Shown one piece after another: positions 11,161 to 24,400 of a DNA stretch of 64,000 bases. The notes under the pieces are model-generated. The model did not search any database. It worked only from the letters and a program-made list of their open reading frames with translations, and had not been told where the DNA came from. The translations under genes and the position numbers were made by a program. Position 1 is the first letter of the stretch; every line of letters starts with the position of its first letter. The stretch comes from Fratercula arctica (lineage: Eukaryota > Chordata > Aves > Charadriiformes > Alcidae): NCBI GenBank assembly GCA_947846985.1, contig CANTUZ010000014.1, positions 8,301,738 through 8,365,737 on the forward strand, in the 5' to 3' direction.

Positions 11161-14100
11161 TGCCCTGTCCGTCCTCAGCGGGGTGAGAAACGGTTTCAAA
11201 CCCGCTCCAGGCGCGGAGGAAGGGGAGGTTTTTGCCCCTTTTTGCCAGAATTCACCGGGAAAATAGCTCCCTCGTGCCAAAACCCTCCGGTGCGAGCCTG
11301 GCTGGAGCCATCCCCGTGTCGGTGACATCGGCGGAGCTGGGGATTGCTATGGCGACCGAGCCATCCTTTCATCTCTTGAGGTGCTCCTTCCCGTTGGCCA
11401 AGATTTTTATGTTCTTTTTACCCCTTTTTCTACCTGTTCCGTAAAAAGAACGTCTCCCGGAGGAGCTGCCCTCGCCCATCCCGGCGTAAGCAGACCCCAA
11501 ACGCGGCAAACTGTCCGGCTAATAGAAATATGATTTTTTTATTTTTTTTTTTGCCTGTTTTCTAGTAATACTCGACGCCTGACAGCTGCAGGTTGCCATG
11601 AGCCGAGATTCCTTAATCACGCTTGGGTTTTGCTACGTAGCGGGGAGCCGTCGGGCTGCGTTTGGGTGCGGATTTGTCTCGAATATCGCTGAAATAGTTG
11701 AAAACCCTCAAAAAGGGAGTTAAAACTGGAGCGATCGCTTGCTTTTTTTTATCCTCCCAGAAGTTGACAAAGCTGGTGAAATTCGTTTTCCTCTTTCCCA
11801 AGCTTATTTGGGCGAAAGAAACCTTTTCCCTCCCCGTGGTGATCTAAAAACCGGAGCTTAATAACGTTACGGTGAATCCAAAACTCCCTGTCAACTTCCC
11901 AAGGTGTTTCCTTTGAGCCCTGCCGCCTCTGTTGCCCTCTTTGCTCCTTCTCCGGTGGCAAATTGACCCCATTTTTGGTCATTTTTCTCCGGAGAAAACT
12001 GAAAACGGGTCACAAAACCCCGCCTGGGGCTGAGGGGAGGCCGGGCTGGCTGCCGGCGGAGGCCGAAAATATTTCAGTTTACATTCAGCGCGTGTTTGGA
12101 AGTTGTTTCTGTTTCCATAAGGAGTCGAAACATTCGCCGGGCTTTGGCCGGAAAGGTCATCGATGCATGCCCGAAGAGGCGTTCACCTGCAAAAAGCTCC
12201 TTTTTTGGCTCATTTTCGGAAGGGGAAGCTGGGAAATTGTGGGAGAACTTCAGAAAACCGTCGAGGTTTTATTTGCTTTTATCAGTTGTCGTTAAAAGCG
12301 GGGGCCACCCAGGCCGGCCCCGGCCTTCGCACCTGTAGCACTGCGCGTAATTGAGCGTATTTCTCCTTTTCTTTTCTTATTTCTTGCTGAAGTGTGCTCC
12401 CCCTCGAATAAAAAACCCCCACCAAGCAGCACCCCCCGGCATTAATTTGTCTGGTTTTGTGTCTGGGGCTCGTAAATCCACGCCATGGAGGCGGCAAGGA
12501 CCTGCCTTCCTCTCCCCTTTTCCCCCTCCTGCGGATTCCCAAGGCTGTCGCACCTTTCCCGAGTGGAAAAACCACCTTTCGCATCCGCCGGATGAGCCAT
12601 ATCTGGAAGTTTGACCCAAAAAAAAGAAGCTGAAACATCCCTCCACCGTTTTTTGGGGTTGGCAAACAGGGAGCGGCGTTTCCAGACAGGGAATGGTGTT
12701 TTTCCTCTTCCCTCCCCCCCGCCCCGGAAAATTTTCCTCCTCTTTCTCCAAAAAACCGAGCACTTTGCCTCCCATTGTATTCCTCCTCCTCCTCCCGCTG
12801 CGGTTGAGGGAATGTGAGTCTGGAAATGATTTTGAGCCAAAAAAAAAAAAAAAAAAAAAAAAAAAGAAAACCCAAAAAAAAAACAACCCAAGAAAAGCTC
12901 CCAGTCGATCCTGCGCAGGGGGAGGGGAGGGCGAGTCCCCGCCAGGCAACCCAAAAACGAGACGTTTCACCTCAAAAAAGGGGGCAGCGAAGGGAAGAGT
13001 TGGGAAAAAGAAATTATAAATGAGGATCAAGAATGAATGAATTACAGGGACAGGAGACAGGAAGAGAACTTCTTTTGGTGGATTTAATTGGTTTTTGGAG
13101 TCATATTGAAGCCAGAAACGGTACAAAAGTGTTTTGGTGTTGTTTTTACCGGTAGGAAAACGTCCGAGGTTGTTCTCGAGCAGCCCCCACCTGCGGCTGC
13201 CGCCTCCAGGGATGCAAAATCGGGGGGTTTTCTCCTCATTTTGCCACTCCTTGGGCGGGAAGCGTCTCCGGAATTCCTTCCGTTAAAAAAAATTCAACCT
13301 CAGTCACCTCAAATTTGACGTATTTACTGGAAATTCATGGGATTGGAACTCCTGGAGCCAGTTCAAAAAATGCCAGAGTCGCCCTTTATGTGATAAAAAT
13401 TGGGGGTTTTGCCTGTTTTCAGTGAAAATGGGGAACGTAAATTCCTTCCAGCTGGAATTGGGAAAGTACTATAAGCTGTAAAATGGGTATAATATTCCCG
13501 GTGTACGGAGGAATTTGGGTTTAATTCACCTCAGACGCCGCCAGATCTTTAATGCTTTATATTTCCATGGAATTTGTCACTTCTTAAATATTTATTTTTG
13601 TTGCGAAAATCCACTCATGCCTCTCGCAAAATGGAATTTAAGGAAATTTGGGTGTTTTTAAGGCATTCCCGAATGTGGGAATGCTCCATTTTTGGGGGTT
13701 GGTTTTGAGGACGGCGGCCCTGGAATGCTGGGATTTCTGCTCAAATTCCGTCTTGGTTTTTCAAACGTGCTCTTTAGCCCTTAAAATCACTCCTAAAAGC
13801 CCTGTGTTTGGGGCATATTTGGGGTTCGCTTTTTTGGGATATTGGTATTTGGGGGAATAATAAAAAAAATCTCAACCCAGAGCAGTGGATTTTCTTTCCG
13901 TCGTGGGTCAAAAGGGCGTTTTAATTATGTCTCCAGCCCTAATTACGTTGATTGGGCTGGGGTGTACGTTGAGTATTTCCCTTGTTCCTTGGAGCTGCTT
14001 GTTGGGCATCGGCTCCGAAACAATTCCGAAGAGGTTTTCCTATTTTGAGGTATCAATTTCTCCTCTAACGCCATGCCGGCTGCCTCAGAATTATGGGATT

Positions 14101-15110
14101 TATGGCGTCAACTGGAAGATTTGTCCCAAACAGTGAAAATAAAACGAAGAAACATTACAGGAGAATGGCAAATTGTGGCTAATTCCGAGTTTCTCCGTTA
14201 AAAATAGACATTTATCGTTGGTATGTTCGGAATTTGGGCTGTTTCCTTTTACGTTTCTCCTAGACAAAAAACCCCCACACCCGTGAGTGTTTATATTTCA
14301 AATATTTATTAGTACGGCCAAAATAAAATGTCGTGGTTTTTTTTTTTTTTTTAGTTGCTGTTTTGGGGGTTTGTTTGCTTAGAAACAGGATTTCTGCAGG
14401 AATCCTTTCCTTAAATCCCAGGGAAATGCCGGCAGGAGAGGGACGCTGCGTTCCTTCGGTGCGTGGACACGGACATTTCCTCGATGCTTCCCAAATCCTG
14501 GGGGGAAAAATGAGAATTTCCAGCTTTTTCCCCCTCCGGAAGATGCTTTTGTCATTGCCGGGTTTTGCCCTTTGGGTTGATAGAAACGGAAATCCCTCGA
14601 TTTTGGTTCAGTCGAGTCTGTCGTCCCTCGGCGGGAGGAACAACTGGAATTAACGGTGATTACCGGAGAGGTTTTCCGAGGGTCCCGGGGATAATTTGGC
14701 CACAAAACCTTATAAAACAACCCATTTTGGGACTGGAAAACTCGCTTTTCCCAAGTTTTCCCACTCGCTTTCTTGCCCGGGGTGATAAATTCAGGCTGAT
14801 AAATAAACTCTTGCTGCTGCGAAAGAGGGAATATTTGGGACTTCCTTCTCTGCCTTTGTTTTTTTGATAGATTCTGCGCCAAATTTGGGTTTCCTCCCTC
14901 AAAAAAACTTCCAGTTTTTTCAAGCGTGGCTGATGTTTTTAGCAGAGCCTTTTGATTGATGACCTCGGGAAGAGGAGACCTGAGGGAAATCGCAGGGAGA
15001 AAAGGAAACGACAGAGAAGAAAACCTCCAAACCCCAAAAGAAAACAGGGAATTGGGGTCGAGGTGTAACCGGAGCTCGCTCTGCGGTCGCCGCAGCTGAA
15101 ATAAAAGGGA

Positions 15111-15140
15111 TTTATTTTATTTATTTATTTATTTATTCAT
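15111..15140. repeat. (TTTA)n microsatellite
   Basis: A short run of about seven TTTA units. Confidence 0.9.
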
Positions 15141-17109
15141 TTTTCCGGAAGGGAGAAGCGTTTGCTCGACGGGAGGAAAACTTTCCGAAGGGACCGCACG
15201 GCTTTTCCGCGGCTGCTGAAAGTTGGATTTCTCGGCTCCCCCTTGCAAGCCGTTTTTTAAGGCTTTTAAGTCATAATACACGTATTTTTAAAATTCTCTT
15301 TATTTTGGTTTAAGAGCGTGGGTGGGGTACAGCGCCCAGCGATGGCACGTTAGCGGAGTGTTCGTAGGACTCTCAGTAATTAATAAAACGCGATTCCGTC
15401 CCCGTTTGGGGGGTTCCACCCCTCCTTGACGCCCCCTGCTCCCTCTTCCCCCCTTCCCCCCCCGCCCCAAACACCACGACATTGGGGACAAAGTGACATT
15501 TCCCTTGGGGGAAAAGCCAGCTTTGGACAATTCCTCCCTCGACTCGTTTCGCAGGAGAAATGCTGCGTGTCCGGCTGCTTTTGAGGCTTCTTACCTTTCT
15601 CTCCACTTCTAAAAACTTCTCGTTCGGAGGATGAGCCCTTTTCTCACCCGCTTCCGGGCCCAAAAACCCCTTTTCCCCACTTTTTGTGAAGGTAATTTGG
15701 GGCTGGAAGCGGGGTTTGGTGCCAGCTCCAGTGTTTTACCAGCTCCTCGTTCGGCTCCTCGTCTTGGGGCCGTGGGGGGTGTCCGGAGAGTTACCTCCAA
15801 ACCTTCCCGCCCTAACCCAAAATGCGTTCTCATCGTTATCTCTAATTACAAAGGGAGCCTTAAACCACAGAGGGCTAATGATTGGAGCGGCTTAAATATG
15901 ATAAAGACTAATTAACAATTAAGGGGCGGGCTGCAGGTAGGGATCTGAAGGCAGCCGGCCTGACTGGGGCTACTGGTCAAACCGAAAGCGAAACCCGGCT
16001 CCGGGGGCGGTTTTTACTACCAAAAACCTAAATTTTGGGCACATCCGAGGAGGAAATTGCGCTTTCGGGATGAGGGAGGTTCTTTTTCTTTCCCGTGGGT
16101 GGGAAATAACTAAACCCTCTTCCTCTTTTTGGCTGCGCTGTCGTCTCTTCTGTATTCGATAGGGGTTGGGTTTCTTTTCCTCGCCGGGATAATCTGGGAA
16201 TTTGGGATGGGGGGGGTGTTTTCCCTCTTAATTGCTTCTAAACTCTCCAAAGTGGGTTTTTTCTCCCTCTTTTTCGAGAGCTCAGGATGTAAGGTTTGGT
16301 GTTTCCCTGCCCGGCCAAAGGCTTTTCCTTCGATCACGCCACCGTTCCTGGCGTCGCGAGCTAAAAATAGGCTGAGATGGAGCCTTATCGGCAAACAAAA
16401 TCGAGTCGGAAGCAAAACGGGGCTGTAAAACATCTCCAGGCGGGAGAAACGTTCCTCGTTGCCTTTCCCCGGGGTTTTTCCGCTTTTTTGGCAGCGGCGT
16501 CCCGCAAAAAGCGGCGATTCCTGGCTGCTTCCCCCCCTCCAATCCATCTCTGTCTGTCCTTAATTTCTGGGCCGGCGTCATTTTGAACGTCGGAGATGAA
16601 AATGTGGGAAGAGAGTCACGGTGGAGTTTGCCGGCTCGGGAAGGGGAGTGCGAGGTCTGGGAAAACGCTCGGAAAAACTCCAGCAGTGGCCGTTTTCAGA
16701 CGAACGAAAACGGCGCCGGGGTGTTTTGTACGCGTTTCACGGCGGTGGGAATCGACTTCCCACCTCGACGGTAGCGCTACGAGCGCGACTTTGGCGTGAA
16801 ATAACCTCCGTGAGTTCTTAACGGTGACATTTAGTTCTAATTTTCAGAGTCTTCAGGGCCTCTCTGGGCTTGCAGGTTTGCGGCTGGGCCGTGCTCCTCG
16901 CCTGAAGAGCGAAACCAACCCAGGTGTGTTATTTTCTGGGTTAAAAAGGGGGAAAACGAGTCATTCCAGGTCCCCGATTGGTGTTACCGGCGCTTTTTGG
17001 TGTCGTTCTACCCCAACGATAAGGAAGATGCAGCAAATCTGGCAGCAAACGGAATCCTTTTGGAAATCTGTTAGTTCTCTCTTTTGGTTGGCTTCGCCCC
17101 CGTTTTATG

Positions 17110-17170
17110 GGCTGACATCACAACTTCCCAGCCCTGCCGTGATGATGTCACTCGCCGGGCGTGACATCAC
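17110..17170. promoter_or_regulatory. Cluster of three TGACATCA motifs
   Basis: TGACATCA occurs at 17113-17120 and 17162-17169 and its reverse complement TGATGTCA at 17143-17150. The motif is a variant of the CRE/ATF-type bZIP site. Function is unproven; it is intronic relative to BICRA. Confidence 0.3.
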
Positions 17171-17299
17171 CCTCGTCCTCCCCCTGAGAGCGTCGCCCTC
17201 AGCTCCTCCCCAGCGCCCTTTGCCTGGCCTCTGCTGATAAAAATAAGCAGTTTTATTGTGGATCTTTAAGAAATAGCATATATTTGGGGTGAGAATTCA

Positions 17300-17925
17300 G
17301 AGAGCCGCTCTGGGGAGGTGGTGGAGGGATGGGCAACCACGATGGAGGGATGAGCGTGGTGGAGGGCCAGGCAACCATGATGGAGGGATGGGCAACCGCG
17401 ATGGAGGGATGAGCGTGGTGGAGGGCCAGGCAACCATGATGGAGGGATGGGCAACCGCGATGGAGGGATGAGCGTGGTGGAGGGCCAGGCAACCATGATG
17501 GAGGGATGGGCAACCGCGATGGAGGGATGAGCGTGGTGGAGGGCCAGGCAACCATGATGGAGGGATGGGCAACCGCAATGGAGGGATGAGCGTGGTGGAG
17601 GGGTGAGCGACCACGATGGAGGGTTGACCGTGATGGAGGAATGGGCAACCACAATGGAGGGATGGGCAACCGTGATGGAGGGTTGAGTGTGGTGGAGGGA
17701 CCACGATGGAGGGATGAGCATGGTGGAGGGTTGAGTGACCCATGATGGAGGGATGAGCATGGTGGAGGGGCAGGCAACCACGATGGAGGGATGGGCAACC
17801 ACGATGGAGGGATGAGTGTGGGACAGGCAACCGTGATGGAGGGATGAGTGTGGTGGAGGGATGGGCAACCACAACGGAGGGATGGGCAACCACGATGGAG
17901 GGATGAGCGTGGTGGAAGGACAAGC
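17300..17925. repeat. Minisatellite with 59-bp higher-order unit
   Basis: Subunits of 19-20 bp ('gatggagggatgggcaaccgc') are grouped in threes, giving a 59-bp period that is exact over four units (anchor 'gagggccag' near 17362, 17421 and 17480). The distal half is more diverged. The long minus-strand Pro/Ser/His-rich open frames are repeat translations. Confidence 0.93.
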
Positions 17926-18436
17926 AGGTCCCTCGGCTGCTGCTCACGGGCTCAGCTGACCACACTTTTGGCTTCCCAGTTGTCCCACCCATAGCCACCA
18001 CTCAAGGCGCAGTGGTGATGGGTGGCCACCAGCGGCTTCTCCAGCGTGGGATGATATTGGAGGAGGGGATGCTCTTCCTGCTGCTGGCCGTGACCTCGCG
18101 CCGTGCTCCAGTCCGTCTGGGCCACCCTCCTCTGGCGTTGGCTGGCCAACGTCGAACTGGGGCGCTGCCTAGGCTGGTAGCCCCAGTTGGTATGAACCCA
18201 AGCTTGACCTTGAGCGTGGCCAAAACCACCACAACGGGGCTTCAGGAGTGGTGGACGCTCCTCTGGGGGCTGTCCTCCGCTCCTGTCCCTGGCCATCGGG
18301 GCATCACCCTCCCCCTCCTCCTCCTCCTCCTCATCGCTTGGGGATGGGGAGGCAAAACGGAGCGCGGTGGTGGGGATGGAGGGAAGGAGGAGGAGAAGCT
18401 CCGGAGGGTGACGTGGTGTCTCTCTGCTCTTTGCAG

Positions 18437-18482
18437 TTGACATGGATGATGAAGACGGCCGGTGCCTGCTAGATGTAATTTG
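18437..18482 (+). CDS. BICRA: BICRA coding exon 1, start codon
   Basis: The acceptor TTTGCAG ends at 18436 and the ATG is at 18442, five bases into the exon. It encodes MDDEDGRCLLDVI plus two bases of a Cys codon; donor GTGAGTG at 18483. This is the family's conserved N-terminus, which fixes the start. Confidence 0.95.
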
Positions 18483-21400
18483 GTGAGTGAAACCACAGGG
18501 TTCCTCCTCTCCTGGGGAAGAGCGGAAGGACGGGAAGGGACTTCGGGCCGCCCTCGATCTGTCACGGCATCCCCATGGGTCACCGTGGCTTCTCCGGTGG
18601 CCAGGCCGGCTCTTCCCAGAGCCAAAAACCGTCCCAGAGGGGCTCCGAACTCCAAAATCCTTCCCCACGCAGGGTTTTGCTTCCTCCCGTGTGGCTCGGA
18701 GCGCTCCGGGGGGGAATTTTACACCATTTTACACGAGGAAAACCATCCTCCTCGCACCCGTAACGCCCATAAATCCCATCCCTCCCCTTTTTTGCTCAAA
18801 ATCTCGCATTTTGTGGGGGTTTTGTGACCCGTCAGTGGGCTGGGGACGCTCCTTAGCGGGTGGCCCAAATGATTTCCTTTTCCGCAGCCGAAGCCGGCTC
18901 ATTTTCCAGTAAAATCCCAATTAGGAAACAGGTGGTAATTGGGGTTTTGCGGAATTAAGAGGGGAAGGGGGAATAAGGCGGTGGAGAAGAATATCGACCT
19001 TCTCGGAGCGCCTCCGCCTTATTTTATATCCCTAATAAAGCGCAACCATGGGAATATCAACTGGTCCCTGCCCGATTGGAAGGGGGCGTCAACGCGTTAA
19101 TTAGAACGGGCTAATTAACAGCCGTCCCTAAACGCTTCCCTCTCTTGTTTTGCAGCGACCCTCAGGCCTTGAACGATTTTTTACATGGATCCGAAAAGGT
19201 GAGCGACGGCTTCTTTTTATTCCCCAAAAACTTCCACGCAAATTTCCGGGGGTGGGGGTGGGGGTGTGTGAGGTTTTTTGGGTGTTTTTTTTTGCAGTTT
19301 TTCCAAAGAAACGAAACACCACCCCCCCACCCCACCCCCAAATTCGGAATATTTTGAGTTTTTAAGGATTTTTTTAACCTCTCCGGCCAAGCGCAACCGG
19401 GGCAACTCAGGGGTTTTGGGGCGTTTTGAGCCGAAACGGGGACGGGGAGGGACCTCGGCCAAGGGGCTGCCCGTCACCGCTCTTTTTTATATATATATAT
19501 ATTTTTTTTTTCCCATATTTTTTTTTTTGCCATATTATATGTAAAGAAAGTAAATTAAAATCTTTTTAATTACAGATTGACAGTGATGATCTCCTGGACA
19601 ACACAGGAGATGCAGCCAGTGCCTTTTTTGAAGGTGCTGGGGTAGGTATTTTTCATTTATAATTGGGGAATTACAGCTTAGAAACCTTCCCTTTTTATTA
19701 TTTTTTGCCCGTTTTTCTTTTTGTTCTGTTTTTTCATCCCTTTCCCAGCGAAAGAGCCGGGGATTATTCCCTGAGAATTACTAGAATTTTTTTGTTTTCC
19801 CCCCGTACAGCAACAGGGCCGGGGGGGGGGGGGGGGGGGCGGGGGGGGCGGGGGGGGGAGTCGATTTCACACGCGGATGGAAAAATCCGTTTTTTCGCCA
19901 TTTCCAGTTGCGTTGTGATAAGAATCTTGATTTTTTATTTTTTTTTTTTTCATTTTTTTTTCCCTCCGTTGCACTTTAGTTTTTTACCCAGACTTCGGGT
20001 AAAGCCGCCGGTGCTTTGAGATTTACTTCTTTTAGATTTTTTTTAAAATTATGAGTTTATTTTTTAACTTCTTGCGTTTTACAGAAGCGCTGGGGCGGGG
20101 CGCGGGGGGGAATGTCCCAGGTTCGGCTGCATGTTGCTTTTTCCCTTTATTTCCCCAATTCCGTGCCCGGCGCAGCGTCGCCCTCGCTGTCGGGCAGCGG
20201 GGCGGCTCCTGTGAGAAAAGAGCTGGGTTTTCCTGGCGTTTTTAGGCTTTTTTGTAGGAAAAAAGCTTCCGATCACGACTTCTAGGAGTCAGACGCGCTC
20301 AGAATTCTTCCGTTTGGTGGCGCCGAGGTGGTTGAAGGCACCGTTAATTGGCTCCGCTGCTCGTTAATTGGCTCCGCCACTCGTTTGGTGGCACCGCCTG
20401 CTCTCAAACGCCACCGCGCCTTAATTAAGGCGCCGAAACCCTCTCGCCGCTGGAGGAGTGGAGGCGCTGGGCCACCACGTCTGGGCGGTGGCTAGCCGAA
20501 GCGGTCGAGGGGTTGAGTGGAAGCTCTTTTTCCGCCCCCCCCGACCCCGCGCGGGAGCTCAATGTCGTCTTCTTTCTCCTCCCCCTTCCCTCTCAGCTGC
20601 ACGTCCAGGAGTCCTCCGGCAACCACCTGAGCAGCGAGCAGAGCCAGCCCACCGCCAGCGTGGACCTGGATTTTTTAGAAGATGACATTTTGGGCTCCCC
20701 TGCCGGCGGCGGGCCCAACCTGCCCAACTCGGACCAACCCTGCGACATCCTCCAGCAGAGCCTGCAGGAGGCCAACATCACCGAGCAGACCTTGGAGGCC
20801 GAGGCCGAGCTGGACCTGGGCTCCTTCCAGCTTCCCACCCTCCAGCCGGTGGTGCAGACGGCGTCCGACGGCACCCCGCAGATCTTCTCCGGCGGTGCCG
20901 ACCTCATCGGGCTGCAGCAACCCGCCGTCCTCACCCACCAGGCCTTGGTGCAGCAGCCGGTGGGAGCCGACGTGGTCAACAAGGCCATCAGCGTCCAGCC
21001 TTTCCTCCAGCAGGTTGGGCTGGGGAACGTCACCATCCAGCCCATCTCCAACCTGCAGGGTTTGCCCAATGGGAGCCCCGGCGGGACGCTGGGGATTGGG
21101 CCCATCCAGGTGGTGGGGCAACAAGTGATGGCCATCAACCAGTCGGCACAGCAGATCATCGCCAAGCAGGTTCAGCCCTCCCAGGTGGCCACCATGCCCG
21201 TCGGCAGCTACATCACCCAGACGGCGCCCGAGCAGCAGCAGGTCACCCTGGCCTCCACGGGCGTCTCTCCACAAAGCGCTGGTCTCGTCATCCAAAAGAA
21301 CTTGCCTGCCGTGGCCACCACCACGCTCAACGGCAACTCCATGTTTGGCAGCGTGGCCGGCACTCAAGGCTCCCAACCCCTCACCGTCACCTCCAACTTG

Positions 21401-24400
21401 AGCAGCCCTTTGGTGCAGGCCCAGAACGTCATCATCCACCGCACGCCCACCCCCATCCAACCCAAACCCGCCGGCGTCCTCCAGCAGAAGCTCTACCAGA
21501 TCACCCCCAAACCCTTCGCCTCCAACAACGCCACCCTCACCATACAGAACGAAGCCGCCCTGCAGCAGCAGAAGGCCCAGCAGAACCTCACCTTCATGGC
21601 CGGCAAACCCGGGCAGAACGTGGTCCTCTCGGGCTTCCCCCAGGGCCTCCCGGCCAACGTCTTCAAGCAGCCGCCGCCGCAGCAGCAGGCCCTCAGCAAG
21701 CCCATGAGCGTCCACTTGCTCAACCAGGGCAGCAGCATCGTCATCCCCGCTCAGCACGTCCCCCAGGCCATGCTGCAGGGCCAGAACCAGTTCCTCCTCC
21801 CCGGGCAACTGGCCGGCGCCTCTGCCGTCCAGATACCCCAACAGCTCTCGGCCTTGCAGGCCAACATGGGAGGGCAGATCTTGACCACCTCCCACCCCAC
21901 TGGCCAAGCCCATATCATAACTAGCCAAGGGCCGGGCGGACAGTTGATAACCAACCAAGCTTTGCCGGCCCAGATCCTCACCAACCAGAACATCGCCGGC
22001 CAGTTGAACCTGGGCCAGGTCCTCACCTCGCAGAACGCCCACGGCACCGCTCACATCCTCTCGGCTCCCATCCAGCTCCAACCCGGCCAAGTGGGGCAAC
22101 CGGCTCTTTTCCAGATGCCCGTTTCGCTGGCCGGCAGCTTGACCACCCAGAGCCAACCTTCCGTGGCCGCTTCGTTAGGCCAAACGGGCCAAACGGTCAT
22201 CCAGGGGGTGACGTTACCCAACCAGGTGGCCATGCTCAACGCCACCGAGAACCTGGGCCAGGCCGTCAGCATCCAGGCCTCCGCCGCCACCAGTAGCCAA
22301 AGCCCCGGCCTCGTCCAGCCCCAGCCCGTCTCGGGGGCCAACCTGCTGCCCAGTACAGACCAGTCCTCCATCCTCACCGTCCAAACCGCCTCCCAGCCGC
22401 CCGCTCCGCTCCAGCTCAACGTCCCGCCCCCGCCCTCTTCCCAGCAGCCCGTCGCTTCCCAGCCCAGTCCCAGTTTGGCTTCCAGCCCGGAAAAGATCAT
22501 CCTGGGGCAAGCGGCCGCCGCTGGAGCCGTCATCAACCAGGACTCCATGCAGATGTTCCTCCAGCAGGTAAGTAGAGGCCCGTTGGCTGGTGGCCCCCGT
22601 CTTTGCAGCCCGTTGGGTGTTTGGAGGCGGGTGGGCTACCAAGAGCCACTTTCGGGCTCGCTCTACACCCTGTACCCGCTGGCATCGCTCCTGCGGAGCC
22701 GTAATTCCTTCTTTTCCCCACCGCGGGGGCGATTCCTTGTAGACATTTAAATTCCGAGTTGCCCGGAGCAATGAGCCGGTGGCGCGCGATTGGGTGCCGC
22801 CACCTTGGCTTTGGAAGGAGAAGCTGGTGGCAGGTCCAGCTGGGCCACCAAAGCCACCGCCGCAGCCGCCTCCTCCTCCGTCCCGCTCGGGGCTTTTCCA
22901 CCTTCGTTAGGGCTGGAAAATTAATGGGGCAGCTGCAGGGAGTCCGTGCCGGGTGCTGGCTGGCGCGAGGAGGGGGAGGCGGGGGCTGCGGGCGACTCTT
23001 CCGCTCCGAATTACGGCGGAAAAGGGTTTGGCGACGTTTTCGGATGCCGGGTTGGAAGCGCGGCGGGTTTCCTTCCTTCCGAAATCCCTATTCACGGAGG
23101 TGGGTGCTGGTCCGTCATCCAAAAAGTCCCGGAATTATCGGGGAAAGGTGAGAAAAGCCGCCTGGAAACGGGGAAAAGCCTCTTGGAAATGGGGAAAACC
23201 CTTCCTGGAAATAGGGAAAACCCTTCTGGAAATGGGGAAAAGCCTCTTGGAAATGGGAAAACCCTTCCTGGAAATGGGGGAAACCCTCCAGGAAATAGGG
23301 AAAACCCTTCCTGGAAATGGGGAAAATCCTTCTGGAAATGGGGAAAACCCTTCCTGGAAATAGGGAAAACCCTTCCTGGAAATGGGGAAAACCCTCCTGG
23401 AAATAGGGAAAAGCTTCCTGGAAATAGGGAAAACCCTTCCTGGAAATGGGGAAAACCCTCCTGGAAATAGGGAAAAGCTTCCTGGAAATAGGGAAAACCC
23501 TTCCTGGAAATGGGGAAGACCCTCCTGGAACCAGGGAAAAGCTTCCTGGAATTCGGGAACCCCCCTCCGGCCCCGGCTCCGTTGTTTCTTCTCCCCGTTT
23601 CCCATTTCTCGCAGGTTTCGGTGCCAGGGAGGGTGTTAAATCCACGCCGAGACGGTGCTTTTCCACCGGCTTGTCCCTCGATCCGCCTTTGCGCTAATTA
23701 GCACCGCGGTCTCGTTAGTGGGATGGGGGGGGCCCAGCACAAAGTCCTTTTCCCACCTCCAGAGAGAGCCCTTGGCCCGTCCCCGTCTCTCCCAACGTTG
23801 GAAAACGGGGTGTTCACGGAAAAAAAAAAATGATCCGTCGGCAGAAAAACCCCGCTCCGGAGCGGCCTGGGCTGCCGTCGCACCGTCTGCCGGGCTGGGT
23901 TTTCATCCCGCTTTTAATTCCAGTGGATTTTCAGCCCTTTACACCCCAAAAACTACCTCCCCCCCCCCGCCCTTCCTCCGTCTGTCCCTCCCCGCTCCAA
24001 GCTCCAGCTGCTCCCGCTCGCTTCCCGCTCACTAACCCCCAGAGCTGCTGCCTCCTCTTCCTCCTCCTCCTCCTCCTCCTCCTCCTCCTCGCCCTTCGCG
24101 CTCGCTGCTTCCTTCGCGTCCCCGCCAGGCGCTTCCTTACTTTATTCCCCCCCCCCAAATTCTTTATATTTCCCTAATTCCGGTAATTGAGGGATGTGGA
24201 GGGCGCAGCTCCCCGGGGCGAAGCTCTCCCCGGCCGTTTAATTAGCGGGGGGCACTTCGTTAGGGCCGTCCTCGTTAAGCACCCCCCCCCCCCCCCCCCC
24301 CCCCCCCCCGCCAAGGCCAATGGCCGCGGATCCCCTGCCCGGGGCGGGGGGTGAAGGGGCAGGGGGTGTCCCAGCATCGCTCCAGGCAGCGTTTTTTGGG

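Larger units (their letters stand above)
8186..17290 (+). other. Long first intron of BICRA (inferred), no other gene seen
   Basis: Mostly single-copy, moderate-GC sequence with scattered T and A runs (9090-9112, 10430-10457, 12839-12866). I found no exon with protein similarity on either strand and no RNA gene. Confidence 0.45.

Noticed and set aside
17952..18668. 238-aa minus-strand frame that is partly non-repetitive
   Set aside because: It overlaps the BICRA start exon in antisense and I recognise no family or splice structure. It might be a decayed retrocopy, but I cannot support that.
20675..22156. 493-aa open frame antisense to BICRA exon 4
   Set aside because: A shadow of a long GC-rich exon with few stops; composition is Gly/Leu/Asp-rich without a domain, while the plus strand is clearly conserved BICRA.
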